Of a stretch of DNA of 64,000 bases, positions 36,321 to 44,620 are shown piece after piece. How positions within the stretch are numbered: the stretch's first letter is position 1; each line of letters begins with the position of its first letter. This DNA is from Collimonas sp. OK412. GTDB lineage: Bacteria > Pseudomonadota > Gammaproteobacteria > Burkholderiales > Burkholderiaceae_D. The translations under genes and the position numbers were made by a program. The notes beneath the pieces were generated by a model. The model saw only the letters and a program-made list of their open reading frames with translations, was not told where the DNA came from and did not search any database. The stretch covers positions 248,001 through 312,000 of the forward strand of contig NZ_FOLC01000001.1 of the NCBI RefSeq assembly GCF_900112135.1, in the 5' to 3' direction.

Positions 36321-37361
36321 TTACGCCGGCAGTTCAGCGTCAGTGACGTCGACGATGGAGTAGGGCAGCGCCTGGAACTGCAGTTGCGCGCCGCTGGCCG
36401 AGCCCAGGTGGACCGTGCCGTTTTCCAAGGCTGCCAGCTTGATCTCCAGCAGGCAGCGGCTGCTGCCGGCGCTGTCGGCTTCGGCGTTGACGACCATGCC
36501 GCAGGGCTGGTCCGGATCGGCGCTGGAAAAGACTTCGGCGCCGGCGGCGATGCCGGTCGCGGCGACGCTGGCCAGCACCGCGCGGCGCTTGAGCTTGCCC
36601 AGGTACTGGCTGCGCGCGACAATTTCCTGTCCCGGATAGCAGCCTTTCTTGAAATTGACGCCGCCGATCACTTCAAAATTGATCATTTGCGGCACAAACT
36701 GTTCTTGCGTCGGCAACGTGATTTGCGCCACGCCGGCCAGGATATCGCCCAGGCGCCAGGCTGACGCGGCAACCGGCTGCAAGCTCTTGCTCAGCTGCGG
36801 CCAGGCGGCGATTGCGTGCGCGGGACTGGCGATCCATTGATAACGTGGGGCGGAACCTGCATCGGCGACCCGGATCAACGTGCCGTGCTGGTTGTCGATC
36901 TTGGCATAGGGTTCAGCCGGCAGAGCAGGGAACCAGGGCGCCAGCGCGGCGCCGGCGGCATTGCCGGCCAGGCCGAGGATGACTTGCGCATCGGACACGT
37001 CGGCCAGCTTGGCCTTGGCGCGCATGACAAACATCTGCAGGCGCTTCTGGATCGCCGCCTGCAAGCTGCGCGGCAACTGCAGCAGGATGCTGTCGCCGTT
37101 CTTCCACATCAGGAAGGTTGCCAGCAAGCGTCCTTTCGGCGAGCAATAGCCGGCCAGCCGGGCTTGTCCGGCAGCAAGGTTCTGGACATCGTTGGTCAGC
37201 TGTGTGTGCAGGAAACCGGCGGCGTCTTCGCCGGTGAGCGCGATCAGGCCCAGGTCGGCCAGCGGCGCCACGAAGGATGCGCCGGCAGTTGCCGTCGCAG
37301 GAAGCGCATCGAATGCTTGCTGCTGTGAAAAATCCAGCCAGGTACTTGTTATTTCATTCAT
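36321..37361 (-). CDS. ygfZ: YgfZ, folate-binding Fe-S cluster/tRNA modification protein
   Basis: A 346-residue GcvT-like protein. The signature KKGCYPGQEIVAR holds the conserved cysteine (K-G-C-Y-x-G-Q-E). YgfZ binds tetrahydrofolate and helps make or repair Fe-S clusters in some enzymes such as MiaB. The start LIALTGEDAAGFLHTQLTNDVQ fits. It is divergent from mltG with about 95 bases between the starts, an arrangement often seen in Burkholderiales. Confidence 0.93.
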   Translation of the reverse strand: MNEITSTWLDFSQQQAFDALPATATAGASFVAPLADLGLIALTGEDAAGFLHTQLTNDVQNLAAGQARLAGYCSPKGRLLATFLMWKNGDSILLQLPRSLQAAIQKRLQMFVMRAKAKLADVSDAQVILGLAGNAAGAALAPWFPALPAEPYAKIDNQHGTLIRVADAGSAPRYQWIASPAHAIAAWPQLSKSLQPVAASAWRLGDILAGVAQITLPTQEQFVPQMINFEVIGGVNFKKGCYPGQEIVARSQYLGKLKRRAVLASVAATGIAAGAEVFSSADPDQPCGMVVNAEADSAGSSRCLLEIKLAALENGTVHLGSASGAQLQFQALPYSIVDVTDAELPA

Positions 37362-37457
37362 AAATTGTAGGCATTCCCTAAACAGCGATTATCATATTGG
37401 GTTGATTATAGAGTTGTCGCAAAAAAAGCGTTGGAGTCGGCCAATTTTGCGAGATGC

Positions 37458-38465
37458 ATGAAAACCATTCGGAGCGGACCGGTCTTGTTTAAAAAACTAT
37501 TGTTGAGCGTGATCTTGCTGGGCGGAGCGGTCGCCGGCGGCGTGGCTTACTGGGCGCAGCAAGCGATTTTCGAAGCCGGTCCGGTGCGGCCGTTCACCAT
37601 CAAGCCGGGCAGCACCCTGGCAAGTTCGGCGCAGCAGATTGACGAAGCCGGGGTGGGCGTCAATCCCCAACTGCTGGAATTGCTGGCAAGGGCGACCGGC
37701 AAGGGCGGCAAGCTGAAAGCCGGCAGTTACGAGCTGAAGCCTGGCACTACGCCGCTGCGCCTGATAACGCAGCTGGTGCGCGGCGAGTTTGCGCAGGAAT
37801 CGCTGACCGTGATCGAAGGCTGGACATTTCGCCAGATGCGCCAGGCGGTAGCAGCGCAGCCAGCGCTGAAACACGACACAGCGGCGCTGTCCGATGCCGA
37901 ACTGCTGGCAAAAATCACGCCCGACTTCAGCACGCCGGAAGGATTGTTCTTTCCTGACACTTATCTGTTTGCCAAAGGATCGAGCGACCTGCAGGTATAC
38001 AAGCAGGCGCACGGCCTGCTGATCAAGCGCCTTAACCAGAGCTGGGAGGGGCGCGACGCTGCGCTGCCTTACAAGACGCCGTATGAAGCCCTGATCATGG
38101 CTTCGATCGTGGAAAAGGAGACCGGCAGGCGCGCAGACCGCAGCACGATTGCCGGCGTATTCATCAACCGCCTCAAGATCGGCATGCTGCTGCAGACCGA
38201 TCCGACCGTGATCTACGGCATGGGCGAGCTATACCAGGGCGCCATCCGCAAGCGCGACCTGACCACCGATACGCCTTACAACACATACACTCGCGCCGGC
38301 TTGCCGCCGACGCCGATCGCCTTGCCCGGCGCGGAGTCGATCAGCGCGGCGATGCATCCGGCGCAGACCGACGCCCTGTATTTTGTCGCCAGGGGCGACG
38401 GCAGCAGCCATTTCTCGAACAACCTGGGCGAACATAACCAGGCGGTCAATCAATATCAGCGATAA
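37458..38465 (+). CDS. mltG: MltG, endolytic murein transglycosylase
   Basis: A 335-residue inner membrane enzyme with one N-terminal helix (~11-31) and a YceG-type periplasmic domain. It cuts nascent glycan strands and is thought to set their length. The catalytic glutamate is in [22 protein letters not shown] and [14 protein letters not shown] are family motifs. ATG at 37458 is used; an in-frame TTG at 37431 is less likely. It leads mltG-tmk-holB-pilZ. Confidence 0.95.
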   Translation: MKTIRSGPVLFKKLLLSVILLGGAVAGGVAYWAQQAIFEAGPVRPFTIKPGSTLASSAQQIDEAGVGVNPQLLELLARATGKGGKLKAGSYELKPGTTPLRLITQLVRGEFAQESLTVIEGWTFRQMRQAVAAQPALKHDTAALSDAELLAKITPDFSTPEGLFFPDTYLFAKGSSDLQVYKQAHGLLIKRLNQSWEGRDAALPYKTPYEALIMASIVEKETGRRADRSTIAGVFINRLKIGMLLQTDPTVIYGMGELYQGAIRKRDLTTDTPYNTYTRAGLPPTPIALPGAESISAAMHPAQTDALYFVARGDGSSHFSNNLGEHNQAVNQYQR

Positions 38466-38497
38466 TCGGGATATTCGGCAATCCAACAGACAAGGCA

Positions 38498-39124
38498 ATG
38501 GCAAAATTCATCACATTTGAAGGCATAGACGGCGCCGGCAAGTCGACCCACATCGGTTTTGTCGCCGACCTGCTGCGCGCGCAGGGCTTGCAGGTGGTTA
38601 CCACCCGCGAGCCGGGCGGCACGGCGCTGGGCGAGGCGTTGCGCGAAGTATTGCTGCATCAGAAAATGCACCTGGAAACCGAAGCGATGCTGATGTTCGC
38701 CGCCCGCCGCGAGCACCTGGCGCAAGTGATAGAGCCGGCGCTGGCGCGCGGCGACTGGGTGATTTCAGACCGGTTTACCGACGCCTCTTTCGCCTACCAG
38801 GGCGGCGGCCGGCAATTGCCGCTGGCCAAGCTGGAAGCCCTGGAGCAATGGGTGCACCCGCATTTGCAGCCGGACCTGACCTTGCTGTTCGATGTGCCGC
38901 TGGAAGTGGCGCGGGCGCGCCTGGATGCGAGCCGCACGCTGGACAAGTTCGAGCAGGAAAAGGCCGCTTTCTTCGCCGCCACGCGCGCCGAATACCTGCG
39001 CCGCGCTGCGCAGTTTCCCGAGCGTTTCCGCATCATCGATGCGACCCGGACGATTGCTGAAGTCCAGCAGGAACTGACGCAAATCATTTCAAGCCTGTCA
39101 GGCAAGCAAAGCGGAAAGCAATGA
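38498..39124 (+). CDS. tmk: Thymidylate kinase
   Basis: A 208-residue kinase that phosphorylates dTMP. P-loop [14 protein letters not shown] motif TTREPGGT, and [16 protein letters not shown] are intact. The stop overlaps the holB start (ATGA), so translation is coupled. Confidence 0.97.
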   Translation: MAKFITFEGIDGAGKSTHIGFVADLLRAQGLQVVTTREPGGTALGEALREVLLHQKMHLETEAMLMFAARREHLAQVIEPALARGDWVISDRFTDASFAYQGGGRQLPLAKLEALEQWVHPHLQPDLTLLFDVPLEVARARLDASRTLDKFEQEKAAFFAATRAEYLRRAAQFPERFRIIDATRTIAEVQQELTQIISSLSGKQSGKQ

Positions 39125-40164
39125 GCAATTCCTTGTTCCCGTGGCAGGACGGCGTCTGGCAGCAGCTGCAGCAAATGCGTGCACGCCTGCCGCACGCGAT
39201 CCTGTTCCATGGCGCCGAAGGCATAGGCAAGACCGCGTTCGCCGAGCAGTTCGCGCAGTCGCTGCTGTGCGAGCAGCCGCAGGCCGACGGCCATGCATGC
39301 GGCGTTTGCGGCTCCTGCGGCTGGTTCATGCAGTACAACCACCCCGATTACCGGCGCGTGCGGCCGGAAATCCTGGACGGCGAGGATGCGGCCGAGGGCG
39401 ATGGCGCAGATGGCGAGGCCGGCGACGGCAAAAAGACCGCCAAGTCAGCCAAGGCGCCATCCAAGGAAATCAAGATCGACCAGATCCGCGCCTTGTCCGG
39501 CTTCATGAATATCTCCACCCACAGGCAGGGACAGCGGGTGGTCCTGCTGTATCCGGCGGAAGCGCTGAATACCGCTGCCGCCAACGCCTTGTTGAAGACG
39601 CTGGAAGAGCCGCCGCCGAATACGGTGTTCCTGCTCAGTTCGAACAGCCTGGACCGGCTGCTGCCGACCATCTTGTCGCGCTGTCGCAAATTCGCCATGC
39701 CGCTGCCGTCGCGCGAACAGGCCATGGCCTGGCTGCGGCAGCAGGAGGTCAAGGATGCCGATGTCTGGCTGGCCGAGCAGGGCGGCGCGCCGCTGACGGC
39801 TTATGCGCAGTCGCAAAGCGAAGGACGCGAGCTGATCGACGAGTTTTTGCAGCATTTGACCAGGCCCGGCATAGACGGCGCCCTGAAATGCGCCGAGCAT
39901 TTGCAGAAAACCCCGGTCGCCGAGCTGGTGGCCTGGCAGCAGCGCTGGCTGTACGATCTGTTTTCCTTTAAATTAAGCGGCACAATCCGGTATTATCCTC
40001 GTTATGAAAAGGCGCTTGCAGGATTGGCCGCCAAAGTCGAAACCGGCGCCTTGCTGCGGGCGCTGAAAAGCAGCAACGAGCGCCGCGCAATCGCAGAACA
40101 CCCGTTGTCGGCGCGTCTCTTCATTGAAGACATGCTGCTGGACTACGCCGCAATGTTTGCTTGA
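39121..40164 (+). CDS. holB: DNA polymerase III delta' subunit
   Basis: A 347-residue clamp-loader subunit. Walker-like [18 protein letters not shown], a zinc module with CGVCGSC, and sensor [16 protein letters not shown] are seen. Between the zinc module and the AAA+ part is an insert of about 35 residues rich in Asp, Glu, Gly, Ala and Lys ([18 protein letters not shown]). The start overlaps tmk by four bases. Confidence 0.94.
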   Translation: MSNSLFPWQDGVWQQLQQMRARLPHAILFHGAEGIGKTAFAEQFAQSLLCEQPQADGHACGVCGSCGWFMQYNHPDYRRVRPEILDGEDAAEGDGADGEAGDGKKTAKSAKAPSKEIKIDQIRALSGFMNISTHRQGQRVVLLYPAEALNTAAANALLKTLEEPPPNTVFLLSSNSLDRLLPTILSRCRKFAMPLPSREQAMAWLRQQEVKDADVWLAEQGGAPLTAYAQSQSEGRELIDEFLQHLTRPGIDGALKCAEHLQKTPVAELVAWQQRWLYDLFSFKLSGTIRYYPRYEKALAGLAAKVETGALLRALKSSNERRAIAEHPLSARLFIEDMLLDYAAMFA

Positions 40165-40184
40165 ATTTTGCTTATAGGACGAAG

Positions 40185-40565
40185 ATGGCTGAAAACACCA
40201 CAATCCCGGCTGAACCGGTCAAACTAACCCGGCCATCGGTCTTGTCGCTGGTGATCAAGGAAAAATCGGCCTTGTATGCGGCATACATGCCGTTCCTGAC
40301 CAACGGCGGCATCTTTGTGCCGACCAACAAGAGCTATCACCTGGGCGACGAGATCTACCTGATCCTGAGCCTGATGGACGACGGCACCAAATATCCGATC
40401 GCCGCCAAGGTGGCCTGGATCACGCCCAAGAACGCCAATAACAACAAGGCGCAAGGGGTAGGCGTGCATTTCCCGGACGACGACAGCGGCCAGCGCCTGC
40501 GCAAGCGGATCGAAGAAGTGCTCGGTTCGGCGCTCGGTTCTGCGCGTCCCACTCATACCTATTAA
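40185..40565 (+). CDS. PilZ-domain protein
   Basis: A 126-residue single PilZ domain of the type IV pilus assembly PilZ class: RPSVLSLVIKEKSALYAAYMPFLTNGGIFVPT and GKVAWITP-like AAKVAWITPKNANNNKAQGVGVHF. The RxxxR and D/NxSxxG residues of c-di-GMP binders are not visible, which fits the non-binding PilZ subgroup. It follows holB by 20 bases, as in Xanthomonas and Pseudomonas. Confidence 0.88.
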   Translation: MAENTTIPAEPVKLTRPSVLSLVIKEKSALYAAYMPFLTNGGIFVPTNKSYHLGDEIYLILSLMDDGTKYPIAAKVAWITPKNANNNKAQGVGVHFPDDDSGQRLRKRIEEVLGSALGSARPTHTY

Positions 40566-40590
40566 GGCTGGTCAAGCCAGCAGCATCTCG

Positions 40591-41112
40591 ATGAACCAAA
40601 CGAACTACAGTTTCAGGATCGCCGGCCAGCAGGATTTGCCGGCGATCGTTGCCATCTACAACAGCACCGTCGCCTCGCGCGAAGTCACCGCCGATACCGA
40701 ACCGGTCACGGTCGCCTCGCGCCAAGCCTGGTTCGACCATCACAACGCCGAACGCCGGCCGCTGTGGGTGGTGGAACAGCAGGGCGCGGACGGCCAGCCG
40801 GCCATCCTGGGCTGGCTGTCGTATTCCGATTTCTATGGCCGCCCGGCTTATGCCGGCACCGCCGAGCTGTCGATCTATATCCATGAAGACGCGCGCGGCA
40901 AGGGCATGGGCCGCTATCTGCTGGGGCTGGCGATCGAGCGTGCCCCGAGCCTGGGCGTGCACACCTTGCTTGGTTTCGTTTTTGGCCACAACCAGCCTAG
41001 CCTGAAACTGTTCGATGCCTTCGGTTTCGAGCGCTGGGCCAATATGCCGCGCGTCGCCACGCTGGACGGCATCGAGCGCGACCTGGTGATCCTGGGCAAG
41101 CGCGTCGCCTGA
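40591..41112 (+). CDS. Phosphinothricin-type GNAT acetyltransferase
   Basis: 173 residues. ICN-like start DLPAIVAIYNSTVASREVTADTEPV, the acetyl-CoA loop EDARGKGMGRYLLGLAI, and GFVFGHNQPSLKLFDAFGFERWA. The pattern matches the Pat/YncA (MnaT) family, which acetylates methionine sulfone or phosphinothricin-like compounds. The natural substrate is unknown. It is 25 bases after pilZ. Confidence 0.87.
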   Translation: MNQTNYSFRIAGQQDLPAIVAIYNSTVASREVTADTEPVTVASRQAWFDHHNAERRPLWVVEQQGADGQPAILGWLSYSDFYGRPAYAGTAELSIYIHEDARGKGMGRYLLGLAIERAPSLGVHTLLGFVFGHNQPSLKLFDAFGFERWANMPRVATLDGIERDLVILGKRVA

Positions 41113-41192
41113 TCCGTTTTAGCTGCGGGTCCGACGTCAATTCCTGCCGGTGCTAAAGTACCGGCTTTCTCCTATCTTGTTTCGAGTTGCTC

Positions 41193-41777
41193 ATGTCACG
41201 CACCCTGGTCCTGGCCTCCAATAACGCCGGTAAATTGAAAGAATTCAGCGCTTTGCTGGTGCAGATCGATTTCGAGGTCCGTCCGCAAGGCGAATTCGAT
41301 GTTCCGGAAGCGGAAGAGCCGTACCTGACCTTTATCGAAAACGCCCTTGCCAAGGCACGCCACGCCTCCCGCCTGACCGGCTTGCCGGCGCTGGCCGACG
41401 ACTCCGGCGTCTGCGTCAACGCCTTGGGCGGCGCGCCCGGTGTATTGTCGGCGCGTTACGCCGGCGAGCCGAAATCGGACGCGGAAAACAATCGCAAGCT
41501 GGTTGCCGACCTGGCGCCGCATGCCGACAAATCGGCCTATTATTATTGCGTGCTGGTGTTCGTGCGCCATGCCGACGATCCGCAGCCGGTGATCGCCGAC
41601 GGCCGCTGGAACGGTGTCATCATCGATCAGCCGCGCGGCGCCGGCGGTTTCGGCTACGACCCGTATTTCCTGCTGCCGGAGCAGGGCAAGACCGCGGCTG
41701 AATTCAGCGCCGCCGAAAAAAACGCCGTCTCGCACCGCGGCCAGGCATTACGCGCGCTGGTAGAAAAATTACGATGA
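41193..41777 (+). CDS. rdgB: RdgB, dITP/XTP pyrophosphatase
   Basis: A 194-residue Ham1-family housecleaning enzyme that hydrolyses non-canonical purine NTPs. The start LVLASNNAGKLKEFSALL, GLPALADDSGVCVNALGGAPGV and GFGYDPYFLLPE plus AVSHRGQALRAL are full family signatures. The stop overlaps the hemW start (ATGA). Confidence 0.96.
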   Translation: MSRTLVLASNNAGKLKEFSALLVQIDFEVRPQGEFDVPEAEEPYLTFIENALAKARHASRLTGLPALADDSGVCVNALGGAPGVLSARYAGEPKSDAENNRKLVADLAPHADKSAYYYCVLVFVRHADDPQPVIADGRWNGVIIDQPRGAGGFGYDPYFLLPEQGKTAAEFSAAEKNAVSHRGQALRALVEKLR

Positions 41778-43030
41778 TCCCGATCAAACCCATAGGCATG
41801 CCTGGACAGGCCAAGAGCCAGGCCGGCGACAAGCCGTCGGCAGCGGCCCAGGCGGCGCTGGCGTATCTGCAGCCGGGCGCGCTCAGCCTGAGCGCCTTGC
41901 CGCCGCTGTCCCTGTACATTCACTTCCCGTGGTGCGTGAAAAAATGCCCGTATTGCGATTTCAATTCGCATGAAGCCAAAGGCGGGTTTCCTGAAGAGGA
42001 ATACCTGGCAGCCTTGCGCGCCGACCTGGAAGCGGCGCTGCCGCTGATCTGGGGCCGCAAGATCTACACGATCTTTATCGGCGGCGGTACGCCCAGCCTG
42101 ATGTCGGCAGCCGGGTTGGACCGCCTGATGTCGGATGTGCGCTCCCTGCTGCCGCTGGACGGCGCAGCGGAAATCACGATGGAAGCCAATCCTGGCACCT
42201 TCGAGGTGGAAAAATTCAAGTCCTACCGCAACAGCGGCATCAACCGCCTGTCTATCGGGATCCAGAGCTTCAACGGCCGCCATTTGCAGGCCCTGGGCCG
42301 GATCCACGACGACGGCGAAGCGCGCCGCGCAGTCGAGATTGCCCATGCGACTTTCGATAATTTCAATCTCGACCTGATGTATGCCTTGCCGTCGCAAACG
42401 CTGGCAGAGGCACAGCAGGATGTGGCTACCGCCATCGGCTTTGCGCCGCCGCACCTGTCGCTCTACCACCTGACGCTGGAACCGAACACCTATTTCGCCA
42501 AGTATCCGCCGGCAGTGCCCGACGACGACGCCAGCGCCGAAATGCAAGACATGATCAGCGCCCACACCAGCGCCGCCGGTTATGGACATTACGAAGTGTC
42601 GGCCTACGCCCAGGCTGGCCGCCAAGCACGCCACAACCTGAACTACTGGCAGTTCGGCGACTATCTCGGCATCGGCGCCGGCGCCCACTCCAAATTGTCG
42701 TTCCCGCACCGCGTGATCCGCCAGATGCGCTACAAGCAGCCCAAGGCTTACCTGGAACACAGCCGGCTCGGCAATGTGGTGCAGGAAGAAACCGAAATCG
42801 GCCGCGACGACCTGGGTTTTGAGTTCATGCTCAATGCACTGCGCCTGAACAACGGTTTCGAGGTGAACCTGTTCAGCGAGCGCACCGGGCTGGCGCTCAA
42901 CTCGATAGAGAAAACCCTGAACCAGGCCGAGGCCAAGGGCTTGCTGTACCGCGATCACAAGATCATCCGGCCGACCGAACTGGGGCGGCGCTTCCTGAAT
43001 GATTTGCAGCAGGTGTTCCTGCTGGATTGA
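41774..43030 (+). CDS. hemW: HemW, radical SAM heme chaperone
   Basis: 418 residues. The radical SAM motif is CVKKCPYC (CxxxCxxC) in YIHFPWCVKKCPYCDFNSH. GGGTPSLMSAAGLDRLM, EANPGTFEVEKF and SIGIQSFNGRHLQALGR are HemW/HemN-like motifs. A Pro/Gly/Ala-rich N-terminal part of about 40 residues precedes the domain. HemW is thought to insert heme into respiratory enzymes; older annotation calls it an oxygen-independent coproporphyrinogen oxidase. Confidence 0.94.
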   Translation: MIPIKPIGMPGQAKSQAGDKPSAAAQAALAYLQPGALSLSALPPLSLYIHFPWCVKKCPYCDFNSHEAKGGFPEEEYLAALRADLEAALPLIWGRKIYTIFIGGGTPSLMSAAGLDRLMSDVRSLLPLDGAAEITMEANPGTFEVEKFKSYRNSGINRLSIGIQSFNGRHLQALGRIHDDGEARRAVEIAHATFDNFNLDLMYALPSQTLAEAQQDVATAIGFAPPHLSLYHLTLEPNTYFAKYPPAVPDDDASAEMQDMISAHTSAAGYGHYEVSAYAQAGRQARHNLNYWQFGDYLGIGAGAHSKLSFPHRVIRQMRYKQPKAYLEHSRLGNVVQEETEIGRDDLGFEFMLNALRLNNGFEVNLFSERTGLALNSIEKTLNQAEAKGLLYRDHKIIRPTELGRRFLNDLQQVFLLD

Positions 43031-43104
43031 GCGGTTTTCCTCGTAAAGTCAGGCGAATTCCAGGAAAAAGCGTGTCCGGTATCGTTAATTTTCTGCAAAA
43101 TGGG

Positions 43105-43110
43105 TATAAT
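43105..43110 (+). promoter_or_regulatory. -10 element of tRNA-Ser promoter
   Basis: A perfect TATAAT lies 14 bases upstream of the tRNA-Ser gene; a clear -35 is not seen. Transcription would start a few bases before the tRNA. Confidence 0.6.
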
Positions 43111-43123
43111 TACGACCTTCCCA

Positions 43124-43213
43124 GGAAGTGTGGCCGAGTGGTTGAAGGCACTAGTCTTGAAAACTAGCGACGGTTTATCCCGTTCGTGAGTTCGAATCTC
43201 ACCGCTTCCGCCA
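43124..43213 (+). tRNA. tRNA-Ser (anticodon TGA)
   Basis: A 90-base type II tRNA beginning GGAAGTGTGGCCGAGTGG and ending in an encoded CCA. The anticodon stem CTAGT/ACTAG encloses CTTGAAA, giving anticodon TGA. The long variable arm (CGACGGTTTATCCCGTTCG) is typical of serine tRNAs. The 3' end is intact, and an integrase remnant lies just downstream. Confidence 0.97.
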
Positions 43214-43220
43214 GATCCAA

Positions 43221-43249
43221 GCAAAACGGCCCTTTGAGGGCCGTTTTGC
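43221..43249 (+). terminator. Terminator after tRNA-Ser
   Basis: A 13-bp stem GCAAAACGGCCCT/AGGGCCGTTTTGC with a TTG loop followed by TTTT. It begins eight bases past the tRNA. Confidence 0.88.
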
Positions 43250-43423
43250 TTTTCCGGCAAGTCCTTTGTCAAGTAATCGTTTCCGCATATTGAAGCACGC
43301 CAGGATATTTTTATTGTATTTATATTGCAACTGTTGTCTACTAATTTGGGTCCGACCTGATAAGTTATTTCAGTGAGAATCAAACATTGCCCGGTATGCT
43401 TCTGACCGAAATCGGCTGTGGAT

Positions 43424-44009
43424 TCAACAGGTGGATGCAACGGGATGATGTACCGCGGTCATCACGCCACATACAAATTTTTTTTGTGCGCGAGCTAATT
43501 GCCATCGCGTTGGTTTTACTTTCTCACCTATTTGACGGTAGACCAGTCTGGTAATCTCTTCCTCGGTGTGACCAAGCAATTTACTTGCATCTGTGAGGCT
43601 CTCAATTTCGCTTGCTGCTTTCGGGCGGATATCCCGAATGAAATTCTCTGATGCGACCGGCTAGGTAGTCGTTGCCATCACTTATAGCCCGTTCCGCTGC
43701 CACCACCCTGGCATTGTCGAAGCGTGTGCGAAGCATCCATTTTTTGAGCGGTTCCTCCTCAGGCGTGCATATCAAATGCTGGGTGCGACATTGCACCTCA
43801 CGGGCGACGATCCGGTCAAGCAGATCACCCAATTCAATCCGCTTGTCAGTTCCCTCAAGAATGATGTGCAACTTTTTCTTGATCTTCCCCTGTTTGACTT
43901 CGAGAAAGCCGCTTTGGATGTGCGGCATCAACATCCTGAGCGTATCCTTTTCTCGCGCGTAAGTACTGCGCGTTTTGACAGGTGCTCTAAAGAAATATTG
44001 AGAGTAGCC
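43424..44009 (-). pseudogene. Tyrosine integrase remnant (catalytic part, frameshifted)
   Basis: On the minus strand two frames together rebuild the catalytic half of a phage-type tyrosine integrase. Frame one (down to 43602) reads GFLEVKQGKIKKKLHIILEG and later KKWMLRTRFDNARVVAAERA. The homology then switches frame near 43636-43641 to RDIRPKAASEIESL, LLGHTEEEITRLVYRQIGEK. The R (in RDIRPK), LGH and the tyrosine nucleophile (VYRQ) are recognisable. The N-terminal domains are absent and the frame above 43970 no longer matches. A change equal to about two missing bases separates the halves. It lies about 200 bases downstream of tRNA-Ser, a common attachment site. Confidence 0.78.
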
Positions 44010-44126
44010 TCAAATCGCTGACTCAAATACGCAACAGCGTTTGCCGTATTAAAAAATCACATTCCGATTGATGTCAGCACAACAGTTTCCACCCTCAATC
44101 CTATTAAGAATGAAGGAGAAATAGCA

Positions 44127-44426
44127 ATGACTCAACTTACTCTGTGGGGCAGCATCGAAAAAGACGGAACGATAGTCAGTGGATCCGGCGGCTTCAGCGT
44201 GAAGCGCGAGAGCACCGGCAATTATTCGATTTTGTTCAAAAACCAATTCACTGACAATCCGGCCATGACAGGCGCCCAGTGGGGATACGGAAGTGGGGAA
44301 AACACTTTGGATAATGTGATATTTCCTTCTTTGTCTGGTGGCGGTGCTACCGTTCAAACAGGTGATAGCGGGGGGCATTATACCGATAGAAATTTTAGTT
44401 TCATTGCCATCGGCGACATCACTTAG
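44127..44426 (+). CDS. Small beta-rich protein of unknown function
   Basis: 99 residues, no signal peptide; AAGGAG nine bases before the ATG. The sequence alternates polar and apolar residues (GSGGFSVKRESTGNYSILFKN, TGDSGGHYTDRNFSFIAIG), suggesting a beta-sandwich. It resembles short repeated domains at the tips of phage tail fibres, but I cannot assign a family. It is A+T-richer than the flanking core genes and lies between an integrase remnant and the three-repeat protein. Confidence 0.6.
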   Translation: MTQLTLWGSIEKDGTIVSGSGGFSVKRESTGNYSILFKNQFTDNPAMTGAQWGYGSGENTLDNVIFPSLSGGGATVQTGDSGGHYTDRNFSFIAIGDIT

Positions 44427-44620
44427 CCACAATATTTTATGAATGCGTAACGATCGGAAAGACTCAAGACCTTTCGACTGTGTTCTCCGCATCGTGCTTG
44501 ACGTGATCGTCGAAAGTCTGTTTCGGCGATCACATCGCCAGGGGGTTAACTCATGGAGGCGGTTACTATCAGTGACCGCGGCAGTGGTCATATCTATTCT
44601 GTCAAAATGAAGAGGTAAAT

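Noticed and set aside
44049-44591. 180-residue minus-strand open frame over the small beta-rich gene
   Set aside because: No ribosome binding site or domain; the plus-strand gene has AAGGAG and a family-like pattern.
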